A stretch of DNA of 64,000 nucleotides from Turritopsis dohrnii (lineage: Eukaryota > Cnidaria > Hydrozoa > Anthoathecata > Oceaniidae), in the NCBI GenBank assembly GCA_027922465.2, contig BQMF02000007.1:806001-870000 (forward strand), given 5' to 3'. Below the pieces are notes generated by a model, which searched no databases, was not told the DNA's origin, and saw nothing but the letters and a program-made list of their open reading frames with translations. The position numbers and the translations under genes were made by a program. Each line of letters begins with the position of its first letter. Within the stretch, counting starts at the first letter, position 1. Below, in pieces: positions 12,720 to 23,197 of the stretch.

Positions 12720-13230
12720 CAACTGTTGATATGTGGCTTTGTGACTTTGGAGAAAGGGTTGCGACATTGGAAATTGATCGACAAACAAATTTGGAGAAAA
12801 TCATTTGGGGAAAGGAACGTTCGTCATCACAATATTTAATCTATCTCCAATATCTAACTGTTGGTTAGTCAAATAAATAGTGCAATGTTATATTTTCAAC
12901 ATTGGTGAAGGGCTAAGAAGAACGAACGTTCAGGATTGCGAATGGGTGGCGAACGACGCCACCCAGTAATCTTTTAATGTCAGAATGGCGTTATTGACCT
13001 GTGTTCTCGACAGTCTGAGTCCCGGTTTGGAATAAATTTTGAAGGATGTATTGTTTAAGGCATGTCTACACACAAGAAGAAAAACATGCATAAGTTTATT
13101 GAAGGAATTTTTAGTCTGCCAACATCATATTTTTGAAAGAAAAACACAAAGTTTTTTTTCTTTTTTCGTATAAAATGCTAGGTATATTTAAAGTTACAAT
13201 TAAAACTAAAATGTACAGTATAATACTATA
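12720..13230. other. no gene seen
   Basis: Unique-looking AT-rich DNA. No coding or RNA feature supported. Confidence 0.4.
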
Positions 13231-13239
13231 ATCAACTCA

Positions 13240-13720
13240 CAGCGAAACGATCCCATACATTTTTTTTGATCAGTTTTTCGAGCTCTACAACATGGGTACA
13301 CTTATAATTGCCAATTCCTTAATTTTATTTTTCGTGAAGTCAACCCAGGCTGAACATGGGCGGCGAGCGGCGACGCGGCTATATATTAATTGCCGATTCT
13401 CTGTCTGTCTGTCATGCAAAATGGTAGATGAGTTGTGAAAGTGATTATTTTATTTTATTTCATGCGACGTCAGTGTGAAACCATTGTATTGAGGCCCTAA
13501 TCGAATGCGACGTTTAGGGAAAATTTTCTCGGTAACCAATAGGAATAGCTGACGTTTTTTGGAGTCCACGATATTGCCCATGGGATGACGAAAATTTTGG
13601 GCAAAATTTTTGGGGACGGGGTTCTATGACGTCATCAAAACTTTTGATCGACGATATCTCTATCGATATATTTCCCTTCAAACACCAGGAAGGTTTTGGA
13701 ATGTCCAACAGGCAAAAAAA
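13240..13720. repeat. dispersed repeat family, inverse orientation
   Basis: Reverse-oriented copy: 'gctctacaacatgggtacac', a GCGAGCGGCGACGCGGC core, 'gccgattctctgtctgtctg' and 'gcaaaatggtagatgagttg', continuing with 'gacgttttttggagtccacg'. The last segment serves as an unoccupied reference for the element at 17,863. Confidence 0.75.
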
Positions 13721-14427
13721 TTGCAGAGTCTCTAAAACAGAGTAAATGAATCTGTCATCAAGACAAATGTGTGCACACCAATAAGTTTTCTACTTCATCC
13801 ATCTAGTTTTCAGTTGTTTTTTTTGTATTTTAAGTCTTGGGGGAGCAACCCAATATAATGTCAACACATGCTTCCAACTCTTCAAAGGTTTGCTTTTATA
13901 TGAAAAAACATTGTTGATGGGTGTTGTTAAATTCTGGGTGAATTGATTCCCTACCCTGTTCGCCACACATTCCATACATTCTCCTTTCCAGTGTTGCAAA
14001 TTCTACACCACATGGTCCTCCAACCTCTGTACTTTTGGTTTGACAGTGTTAGCAAGAAATTTTGATCGAAAATATCAAAATTAACAACAATAGTGTCCTT
14101 ATAAAAAATTTCAATAACATATATGTGAGTTATTCTCATTATTGTTTTAGATATGTGGCAAGACAAACTCCATAAACAAACCCATTAACAGCACAGAGTA
14201 TTTCACACATTGCCAAGCATGATTAGTCGAATCCTTTTGTTTTGGAAAATGAGTAACAGGAAATAAAAGAATATTTATTTCAATTTCATAATATTCGTTG
14301 TAGGAATTTTATTCATTAAATCTGTGTTTAAGATTTACGTGTTAGCCTTAATAATCTGTCATTTTGTTCCTTGAATCTAGTTAAGGAAACATTTAAATTA
14401 CATATGTTTTTTCGTTATTAAAGCCTA

Positions 14428-14742
14428 GTGAAAGACGTTAGAACTAGAGCTTCTGAAGTTTTCATGACTTTAGTAACTAAACGTTTCTTGAAACTTGAAA
14501 ACATGAAACATGACGACATTAATTTTCTCTTAACACTTGCTCTTAACCTCATTTCTTACGTTCATGTAATTCTTACGCATTCTTACGTATGCCGAGGTCC
14601 CCAACTGTGGAATGTATTAGCTCCTTCCATAAAGGCATGTAGTAGTCTCGATACATTCATTCGTATGCTGAAAGAAGTTGATAACTTTTCTTGTCCATGT
14701 CGTCTCTGCAAAACCTATATTGTTGGTCTGGGTTATAGATAA
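14428..14742 (+). pseudogene. LINE reverse-transcriptase ORF C-terminus
   Basis: The last ~45 residues match the conserved tail of many invertebrate LINE ORFs, 'YVCRGPQLWNVLAPSIKACS' followed by '...TFIRMLKE' and a short C-terminus with stop at 14,742. Upstream sequence is degraded, so only the 3' end of the element remains. The 3' UTR is followed by a simple (AAATA)n tail to about 14,910. Confidence 0.6.
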
Positions 14743-14910
14743 TTTTATTTTCCATTAACATTTTATTGTATTATTGTATTTTATTGTATTTTTTATTGTA
14801 CATTTTATTGTATTTTACGTAGTTAGTCGATCTTTATTAGCTCTAAAGCTATCTTGTAAACTCGACTTTAAATAATGAAATAAATAAATAAATAAAAATA
14901 AATAAAATGC
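14743..14910 (+). mobile_element. LINE 3' UTR and (AAATA)n tail
   Basis: 'attgtattttattgtatttt'-type 3' UTR, then 'aaataaataaataaataaaa'. Short tandem tails of this kind are typical of LINE 3' ends. Confidence 0.55.
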
Positions 14911-15560
14911 CCTTGAAATTGACACTCAAATTATTTCATGGAAAGATGTTTGTTTAATTACAAAATTCTTATAATTTTTTTGATGATATATCAAAAAATC
15001 CAATACTGAAAGTTTCTAGTATGAAGCCTCTAGTTTCATAAACTGGTTTCTTATTAAAAAGAATATGTGTAACATGTTCATCTTTTGCTTCAAAGAAATT
15101 TAAAGACCACTGTATTGTTTTTGCGAAGAAGCCGCCGCCGTATATCGAAAAGGCAAGAAACCCTGGGTACGAGGTTGTTGTTTTTGCTGTTTGGCCTTTG
15201 ACTCAATTTAAATGAGCTCCTTGATCTCCCACCATCTTTTTGTGTATTTACTTATTAGACTTGTGTTTGTTCAAGTAAATTGGTTCAAAGATAATGATGA
15301 GTAGGATGATAAATTAAAAATACTTTAATTGGATGAAGCATTGCATTAAGACTTCTGGAATATCACGAAAGTTTGACTTGCTTATAAAATATCCACTTTC
15401 ATATACGGTAAATGTTGTAACAGGTAGTCCAATAAGTTCCACAAGATTTTCAGCATCAGAAATTTCTCTTGCAATATATATGCTTTCTCTGTTTAAAGTA
15501 TTAAGATATTCATCTTATTGCTTATAAATGACTGAGTATGTACTTTGGTTGGTGTATAAC

Positions 15561-16003
15561 GTGTATAAAATTTGGCCAGGATCAAATTAAATACCTGGCA
15601 ATATTGTAAACAATCGCTATTCGCCAAATTAAATCCCCACCAAATTTAACATAATTTTCCTGTTCGCCAAATTAAACCCCTTTGCAAAAAACGAAGAAAA
15701 GAGCGTTTTCCCCCAAAAAATACACGTCCTTTACATTTTTACAATTTCTGTTTTCAATACAAGAAAACTTTCACATCCTAAAAAATTAATCAATACAAAT
15801 TGTCTTAATATCTTCTGTTTATTATTGTGCATTTATTCTGATATTATGAAAACTTTTATCACAGATAAAAGTTTTTTTGTGTTGTTCGTCAAATTAAATC
15901 CACGCCAAATTTAGCATTTTTGTCTATTCGCCAAATTAAATTCTCGCCACATTTTATGAAATTTGTCATTCGCCAAATTAAGTGCATGCCAAATTTTATA
16001 CAC
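15561..16003. mobile_element. 443-bp MITE with 16-bp perfect TIRs
   Basis: GTGTATAAAATTTGGC at 15,561-15,576 and its exact inverse at 15,988-16,003. Inside, TTCGCCAAATTAA recurs at least five times near both ends, like subterminal transposase-binding repeats. No ORF and no obvious target duplication. Confidence 0.65.
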
Positions 16004-16009
16004 TTGAGG

Positions 16010-17180
16010 CATATCCCAATGCTGGCCTTTGTACTTTGACTTGTTATTCATAAAACAACTATATCATCACGTGACCAGCTTGCAGCAGCACTTTTCTGTT
16101 TTTTGTTACTTGTTGCGGATACATTAAAATGTATGTAACCATCTGTTATGCAAAAGAACGATATTGTATTAGTGTGTTATATTTTATGCAAAATTTTGTA
16201 TATATATAAATATTCTGTAGATATGTAAATATTCTGTGGTTTTAACATCTGCTAGAAAGTTGTGCTTACCATAAAACTTTTTCAGAACAATTCAAGAGAA
16301 CTGCTATTGGATTTTTCGCGAAACATGGACGGAAACCACTTCTGCTTGTTTTGTGGTGTGTCGTATCATTATTTGAAAGGAGTTGGAACAACTATGCCTT
16401 AGGTTCTCCCTAGCTCCATTCCTTGTGATGAAATTTTTCTTTCCATTCAGAGAATTGCAATAATTTGTTGCAGTTTGAACAAAACAGCTTCAAACACTCT
16501 ACCAACTTTTTTACATTCTCCAAACAGACTGCACACATATCTGTCAGTAAAATTATAGGCCACTCTTTTTTTTAACAAAAAACAGGTAGCATTGATTCTG
16601 CAGATTATTGAGGGATCACCATGGGTCACTGGGTCGTTTGGCAGCTATTTCCTACATATTCTGCATGTTTTTGCAGGTTATCTTCATGTGAGGCATCGGC
16701 CATGATGGATTTTGGGGTTCCTCAAAAATATTCGATTTTCTTCAAAATAAAAAAATACAGGACAATGATTCAAACACTAATACTTAGAGGGAGGGTTCTA
16801 GCAAATGTGTAAATGATAGGTTTTACTGTGAAAACTTTAGAAAAGGTGTATTTCAACTTCAAAGTTGAAGCTTTTTTTGCCAATAAAGTTTGCTGATATT
16901 TTCCCGCGAAAAACAAAGTTCTCGTCAGAAAATTGCAAAACTTTTCCTTAACCATAATCCTTGGTTACCTACCTTTCAATTGTATTGCATTACATTCCAG
17001 TATACGCAGTATTTTCCCCAATTTAGACGAAAAATTTGGGGTTGGTGTGAGGACTTCGAGAGCTTGCCTCTTCGTATTTTTGCGAGATTTATCTGACGCA
17101 TGCGTATTTTCGAATGTTTTCCTATGTCCGCCTTGCACTGCAGAGTGAACGAACGTGATCTCCGTAACGGTTCGTCGTAG
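16010..17180. other. no gene seen
   Basis: Short open frames only, on both strands; none has a recognisable domain. Confidence 0.4.
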
Positions 17181-17184
17181 CAAA

Positions 17185-17860
17185 ACGATCCCATAGATTT
17201 TTTTTGATAAGTTTTTGGAGCTCTACAACATGGGCACACTTATTATTGCCAATTCCTTAATTTTATTTTTCGTGAACTCAACGCAGGCTGAACATGGGCG
17301 GCGAGTGACGTCACCTTGGCGGCTAGTCTATATATTAATAGCCGATTCTCTGTCTATTTGTTTGTCTGTCTGTCTGTTACGCAAAATGGTAGATTGAGTT
17401 GTGAGAGTAATTATTTTATTTTTTTGTGCGCGACGTCAGTGTGAAACCAATACATTGAAACCGAAATAGAACGCGACGATTAGGGATAATTATCTCGACA
17501 ACCAATGGGGATAACTGACGTTTTTTGGAGTCCACGACACAGGCGATAGGATGACGAAAAATTTCGGTCTAACTGTTTTGGGGGACGGGTCTATGATGTC
17601 ATCAAAATTTTTGATCAACAATATCTCGGTAACGGTTGGTCGCAGCAAAGCGATCCCATACATTTTTTGATCGGTTTTTTAAGCTCTACAACATGGGTAC
17701 ACTTATCATTGTCAAATCCTTAATTTTATTTTTTGTGAACTGAACGCAGGCTGAACATGGGCAGCAACCGACGCGGCTAGTCTATATATTAATACTCGCA
17801 ATCGAACGTGACGTTTAGGGAAAATTATCTCAGTAATCAATAGAGATAACTGACGTTTTT
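17185..17860. repeat. dispersed repeat family, inverse orientation (two partial copies)
   Basis: Copies begin with 'aaacgatcccatagattttt' (17,185) and 'aaagcgatcccatacatttt' (17,645). Each contains the 'ctctacaacatgggtacac' box; the first also has the GCGGCTAG core and (TCTG)n. The right part continues at 18,626-18,970 beyond an inserted element. Confidence 0.75.
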
Positions 17861-17862
17861 TA

Positions 17863-18625
17863 AGCCTGGTACCCACTAGAAAGCGTTAGGAAGTGTTACG
17901 CTTAACGCTAGCGCCACTTGACACCAGGCGCTAGCGCTAGCGTTATTGAAAAATCGTTATTTAAATGGGTACCATTAACACTTGTGACTTAACACCTTAA
18001 CGCTGGTAACTAAAAACACACAAAAATCAAGCATCAGTCTTATTCAATTACAGATGGAGAGTTCAAGTATTTATAGAGTAATAGATTCTAGTTGTAATTT
18101 TAATAAGATTTGTTAGATTGGAAGATAATTTTACCTGTCCCAATTCTAATGCAACACTTGACCAACAGTTTTTTTGTATATCTTTTCTGTGGTATTCTTT
18201 ACATTGCTTGTCATACAAGGCTGGAAATTTTCTAACTTCTTCAGCTATTGCAATATCGTCCATCTTTGTTTATCTCAACGACTCAGCATTACAGATTATG
18301 TTATTTACAAAAAGATTTTTCCGTGTATGTCAATATACAAAATAGAATATTCCAACGTTCGAAAGCTATTAAAACGTTCGAAATATGCTTAACACAGCTT
18401 AACACAGGCGTCTAGAATGAAATCGTTTTCGTTCTAGACGCTTCGTGTGTTAAGGCCTAACGCAAGGCGTTAACGACCTTAAAATCTTCATTCTAGACGC
18501 CATGACGTTAAGGTGCGTTAAAGCTTAACGCCTTGGCGCTAAGCTTAACGTAATTTGGTACCCACTGGAAACGTGGTAAACTTAACACCAAGGTGTCTAA
18601 GCTGCGTTAGGCTTAACACCAGGCT
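17863..18625. mobile_element. 763-bp PIF/Harbinger-type element with MADF exon
   Basis: Terminal AGCCTGGT...ACCAGGCT, flanked by TTA on both sides (17,860-17,862 and 18,626-18,628). A 3-bp TWA duplication is the hallmark of PIF/Harbinger. Subterminal DNA is rich in GCGTTAAGC-type repeats in both orientations. It holds one MADF exon but no transposase. Outside the element the sequence 'gacgttttt' + TTA + 'gggtccatgata' matches the uninterrupted repeat copies at ~13,550 and ~17,517, which act as empty sites. Confidence 0.75.
18135..18263 (-). CDS. MADF-domain exon
   Basis: ATG at 18,263 begins MDDIAIAEEVRKFPALYDKQ, followed by 'KDIQKNCWSSVALELGQ': the first two helices of a MADF domain (FPALYD and the CW position). 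A good splice donor (CAG|GTAAAA) at 18,135/18,134 ends the exon exactly in the domain's middle, so the rest was probably on a downstream exon lost from this short element. By family knowledge such proteins bind transposon ends and help the Harbinger transposase enter the nucleus or bind DNA. Confidence 0.6.
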
Positions 18626-19179
18626 TTAGGGTCCATGATATTGGTCATTGGGCAAATTTTTGAAGACGGGGCTCTATGACGTCATCAAAACTTTTGATCG
18701 ACAATATTTCCGAAACGGTGCGTCATAGACATATGATCCTATACATTTTTTTGTTCAGAATTTCGAGCTCTACAAGATGGTAACACTTTCTATTGTCAAT
18801 TCCTTAATTTCATTTTTCGTGAACGCTTTGGGAGGTGACACAAGGCAGGTTGAACATGGGCGGCGAGCAACGCCGCCTTGGCGGCTAGTCTATATATTAA
18901 TAGCCGATTCTCCGTTTGTCTGTCTGTCTGTCACGCAAAATGGTAGATTGAGTTGTGAGAGCAATTATTTTATTGTATTTTCTAATCTGTGATCCGAAAA
19001 TAATTTAGTTTATTTACTTTTTCTAACTAATTGGAAAGGAGCAAAGAATACTATATCAACTCGAGTTTTATATTATACTTCGATGGTAGATGTGGTACCA
19101 GAACGTGTGAATTAAAAGCACGAGTGAAGAGAGAAATCAAATCAAACAATTCATAAAGTTGAAATAAGATTATATATAC

Positions 19180-19425
19180 TTATAAACCCAGTGACTCCGT
19201 AACAAACAACATGTTGTTTAAATCTTCGGTAATATATCTATTCTTAACGCTTTCCGATTTCCAACGACCGCGTTTCATGATCAGCCTATCGTTTACCCCG
19301 AAATTTGCAGCGGCAGATGCCCCACCGGAACGTAAGCTGTGTAGAACCATACTTTTCTGGACATAAACTGGTTTCTTTTAATACCGTTTTGATGTCGTCA
19401 CGAATTGATGAGTAGGATGTGACCT
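19180..19425 (-). pseudogene. DIRS-type tyrosine recombinase C-terminus
   Basis: 'HSLRSGGASAAANFGVNDRL' (the H-x-x-R box of tyrosine recombinases), 'MKRGRWKSESVKNRYI' with the catalytic-region tyrosine, and a natural stop at 19,180. The preceding ~25 residues (DDIKTVLKETSLCPEKYG) continue in another frame, so there is a frameshift near 19,345. Only the catalytic C-terminal third of the recombinase survives. It follows the RNase H region on the same strand, as in DIRS-type elements. Confidence 0.7.
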
Positions 19426-19449
19426 AAATGCATCTCCGTATAAATTCTA

Positions 19450-20240
19450 AAATCAGATCTGTAATAGTAGTGCAACAATAGGAACTAGAAAATTATCGTT
19501 TCCGAGAATGGAACCTTTAAAAGCCCCTAGAGTTAAAAGACCTTTAGAGGATTGAAAGATTCTATAGTCCCTAACAAATTCCTTAAACATGCGATTCTTG
19601 TCAATGAGGAGTGGCCAAAAATTTGAAGAAGGCCAGTAAGGAACAACTAAAACTGCTGTTGAACTTCCTGAACTTGCTAAAAAATGTTTAATAGATTTAG
19701 AAATTAAATACACTGGAGGCACTAACAGATTTGTTTCTCCAGACCAGTCGAAAGAAAATGCATCCACTTGATAGGTATTTGGACACCAGTATTTAGAGGA
19801 AAACTTTTGACATTTTGTATTGATGTTGTTAAATGTAAATGGACCTCAAAGTGAATGTAACATTTTAAAAAATGATTCGGTTAATTGCCAATCGTCATAG
19901 TCTATTGATTTACTTATACTATCTGCCCGTGCGTTTAGTTCTCTGGACACCCATGCGACTTTTTTAACGAAATATTCTTAGCTTTACAAAAATTGTAAAT
20001 GTCATTAGCCAATAGTTGTAGTTTTGCGTTATTACTTTATCCTTTGACAATGGCGGCAGCTGCCATGCTATCTGTGTGTATGAGAACATGTTCTCCTTCG
20101 CAGGTACTCGATAGAGAAGAAATTGCATGTGAAGTAGCTAAAAGTTCCCTGAAAGTTGGCGATTCTGTTTGTTCTTTAAGATCGAGGTATCTATAACAAA
20201 TGTTATTGTTCAAAAGGGCTGCGATACCTGTAGAACTTGC
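19450..20240 (-). pseudogene. DIRS-type RNase H domain (decayed)
   Basis: Reading the minus strand across a few stops and frameshifts shows RNase H landmarks in order: 'SDASSTGIAAL' (first D), 'FRELLATSHA' (E), 'HTDSMAAAA' (D), 'WVSRELNARADSIS' (last D), then the conserved linker 'VDAFSFDWSGETNLLVPPV' and 'VVPYWPSSNFWPLL'. Several in-frame stops mean it is non-functional. A T-rich slip tract at ~20,250 separates it from the reverse transcriptase. Confidence 0.75.
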
Positions 20241-20241
20241 G

Positions 20242-20845
20242 TCAGAATTTTTTTTTTTTTTTCAGAACATTTCTGTAATTAAGAGTGAGTATATTTTTCT
20301 TCCAAAAGAGTAGCTCAACTATAACATCGTGATAGTAAGATATATTAATTTTTTTATCCCAAGACGATCTAGACTCAATGACTTTATACAAAGCACGAGT
20401 TTTTAATCTGACAATGTTATGAAGCACAAATTTTGTTGAAATTATTTTGCCCGTGATACAAGCTAGTTGTCTGGCCGAAACATAATAAGAAGAAAATATA
20501 TTATTGATACTTGATAAAATGGATTGGATTCTTCGTTCTGAAATTTTGTAAGTCTTTTTATCGCAATCTAGAATAACACCTAACCATTCTAAGCGAGAAG
20601 TAGGTGCCCAGATAGATTTGTCTTCATTTACAATAAAACCTGCAGATTTTAGTGAATTTTTCACAAACTTCGAATTACTCACAGCTTCGTCAAAACAGTA
20701 TGCTACACTGAAACCATCGTCGATAAAACAAGCAATTCTTATGGCAAATGAACGCCAATATTTTACTAACACCCTCACTATCTTGGTAAAAATAAAAGGT
20801 GCTGAAGTCAAACCGAAAACAGTAAAGATAAAATACCTTTTAATA
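20242..20845 (-). pseudogene. DIRS-type reverse transcriptase, palm/thumb part
   Basis: Contains the catalytic box ACFIDDGFSVAY (FIDD, equivalent of YxDD), the primer-grip region 'RLEWLGVILDCDKKTYKIS' and 'ARQLACITGKIIS', typical of DIRS/Ngaro-like polymerases. The fingers half with motif A lies at 21,704-22,080, on the other side of an inserted MITE. Stops at 20,242 just before the poly-T tract. Confidence 0.8.
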
Positions 20846-21701
20846 CCGTAAAACGGGGTAACTTCGGACGATTTTTCAACTTTTCTTATAATAACTTAAC
20901 AAGTAGGGGTCTAATAATAATAAAACTTACTGAGTAAAGCACTTGTATTGTTGTCTTTTAGATACCCAAAGTTCAAAATGATCAATGAAGAAACGATAAA
21001 GATATCATCACATAAACATCGAAATTTGAAAATAACGAGATGGGGAAACTTCGAACGTCTACCATTTACTTTTAAGCAGTGCCGATTCAATAACAAAAAC
21101 AACTACTATAAAGAGCCGACTAAATCAAAATTATTGCTAAAAATTTTATGACAGCCGATTTAATAGTGTGAAAAGTAATTATAATTCTTTAATGCACTGT
21201 CATTTGTAGTACAATTGTGATGTAGTACGCATGGGAGTCATTATTAATTATCGACAATTGCAGCTGGACATACCGTTATCAGCTGATTCTCTTCGGTTTA
21301 CGGCTAATTGTAAGAAGCTATCCTGAATGGCGGAATGGGTGGCCTTTTACGGCGGAAATCAAGAGCTAATTGAAAACCAAATAACTGGAGGAAGAAAAGC
21401 TTATTTCACATAAAACAAAAAAATAAGATACATCCAATTATTCTACTTAAATGTTATAAAAAATAATTACAATGTCATCACTTTAAATATTGTGAAAAAC
21501 GGCTTCAAGTGACGTATACTGAAAAACGTCTGTTTTTCTTCATTTTCTTCTTCATTAAAAGAAGATTCTACATCTTTCTTGTGGTAAACCAGAGAAGACA
21601 TCACGACGGAGCTAAAAACGAAAAAAGTATGGAAAAACATTAATTTTTCGTGAAGTTACAGCCGTTTTTTTGTTCGTTTCCGAAGTTACCCCGTTTTACG
21701 G
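20846..21701. mobile_element. 856-bp TA-flanked MITE inside the DIRS polymerase
   Basis: Perfect 22-bp TIRs beginning CCGTAAAACGGGGTAACTTC at 20,846 and inverse at 21,680-21,701, flanked by TA on each side (20,844-20,845; 21,702-21,703). TA duplication suggests a Tc1/mariner-like mobiliser. Omitting the insert and one TA leaves the retroelement reading frame continuous. No transposase is encoded. Confidence 0.85.
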
Positions 21702-21703
21702 TA

Positions 21704-22080
21704 CCATCTTTGAAAATCCATGAGAATCCTAAATACTGTTGATGATCTTCGTGTATATCAACATGATGGTAGCCACTTTTCAGGTCGAATTTAAACATAA
21801 AAGCCGTTTGAGCAAATTCTACGTACTCTTTGAAGCTTTTCCAATCATCAAACTTGATTTTTTCCCTTCCAGACAAAACTGTTTAAATAGCTTAAGTCTA
21901 GCACTAATCTTTTCTTTCCGTTTTTATTGGCTACTGATAAAGGGTTGGTCAGAAAAGGTTTGTTGACAGATCTTATAAATTTGTTTTCTAACAGATTCAA
22001 TATTTGGGATTCTACATAATCGGGATCAGGGTCTATTACGAAATTGGTTGACCAATTGTGTCAAATATAAAGTTTCTCAA
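21704..22080 (-). pseudogene. DIRS-type reverse transcriptase, fingers part
   Basis: 'NPLSVANKNGKKRLVLDLSY' and 'FMFKFDLKSGYHHVDIHEDH' (motif A aspartate in FDLKSGYHH) are standard reverse-transcriptase blocks. A one-base frameshift lies between them near 21,875. Upstream of 22,080 the gag-like ORF is not recognisable, so the element is also 5'-truncated or degraded. Confidence 0.75.
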
Positions 22081-22208
22081 AGCTGTTGAACTTTTTCAAA
22101 TTTTTAAGGTAGAATAATCAAATTTTCGTAATTGAATCATCCGTATCGATAAAAATAAGTAATGTAATGCAACTTGCTGATAAAACCTCTGTATCAGCAA
22201 TGTAATGG

Positions 22209-22557
22209 TGTCGGATGGACAATTCGAAAATGAGGGTTATACTACGTTTAGCACTAAAATATGACGTTAAACCGAATATATTCTACAAATTGTGTCTCAG
22301 TGAAGTTTTGAACGGATGAAATATCAGCCTAAACCTATTTTCTTGACAGAAATTTAACTATCAAGCACCCAATATCACTCCAGACCCCAATTATGACACC
22401 TAACATTAAAAATTATAAAGTACTTCCTAATTTCAAGCATCTTTTTTACTAATGAAATATCTCGTTATGTATTCAAAAATCTAAGAATGTAAAAAGATTT
22501 ATGACTTTCTTTTTGCATTAAAGAATTTTTGTATTCATAAGATTTGTCCATCCGACA
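22209..22557. repeat. inverted pair of TGTCGGATGGACA motifs
   Basis: GGTGTCGGATGGACA at 22,207 and the inverse TGTCCATCCGACACC ending at 22,559 bracket ~350 bp of AT-rich noncoding DNA. The motif recurs at 37.4 and 57.5-58.0 kb. Confidence 0.55.
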
Positions 22558-22653
22558 CCAAATTTTCGAATATTCTACCCAACACAACTGAAAGTTTACA
22601 AAACGTTCACCACGTGTGTTAAACTTTTTTATTTAACTGAAGAAGCTCCTGCA

Positions 22654-22655
<2 letters not shown>

Positions 22656-22684
<29 letters not shown>

Positions 22685-23088
22685 TTATATTTGACATAAA
22701 GATACAATAAATATATAAAACTTTTATAAAATTTATAAAACCCATGAAAAAACCAAGCATAACATTCTAATCTCTAATAATACTGACTGTGTTTGAGAGA
22801 TCCATGTCATTCATATCTTGTCCGGTGACAGTATGGTATGATCTGGAGCCTCTTAGACACAATAACGTAGACCTTAATAAGGCAAAAGACAATTTTGTTT
22901 TGATATAAGTGGCTGTAGTTGCAAACGAGGTGCTTCTCTTTTCGCATATCATCTCAGCGAGTCTTCTATAAAATGTTGCGCATTCTCTCGCCATTCCACC
23001 GTTTGTAGAGAATACCAAGGGCGTAAATGTCCCATTCTCAACTTGCAACACCCTTTCACCGTATACTGCTTTCTTCTCTTTTTCGTTT
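22656..23088 (-). mobile_element. 5'-truncated LINE copy
   Basis: Bounded by a 10-bp direct repeat CTCCTGCATT (22,646-22,655 and 23,089-23,098). A 25-base T run directly follows the left repeat, i.e. a poly(A) tail on the minus strand. This is the signature of target-primed reverse transcription. Confidence 0.8.
22767..23088 (-). pseudogene. LINE ORF C-terminus fragment
   Basis: Open to the 5' break. 'NEKEKKAVYGERVLQVENGT' + 'FTPLVFSTNGGMA' and the ending 'LLCLRGSRS' are the same C-terminal module as at 11.7 and 23.2 kb. The copy holds only the last ~105 residues. Stop at 22,767; a ~90-bp 3' UTR leads to the poly(A) tail. Confidence 0.75.
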
Positions 23089-23197
23089 CTCCTGCATTGC
23101 GTATTAATTCGAAAAGTTGCTTAGCAATTGTATAAACAATGATGACAAAACAAAAGATTTCGTAAACAAAGTAAACGGAATTGACTTGAAAATGGCT

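Larger units (their letters stand above)
19180..22080 (-). mobile_element. decayed DIRS-type retrotransposon
   Basis: Ordered RT - RNase H - tyrosine recombinase on the minus strand. It carries frameshifts, stops and a nested MITE. I did not find its terminal repeats. Confidence 0.75.
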
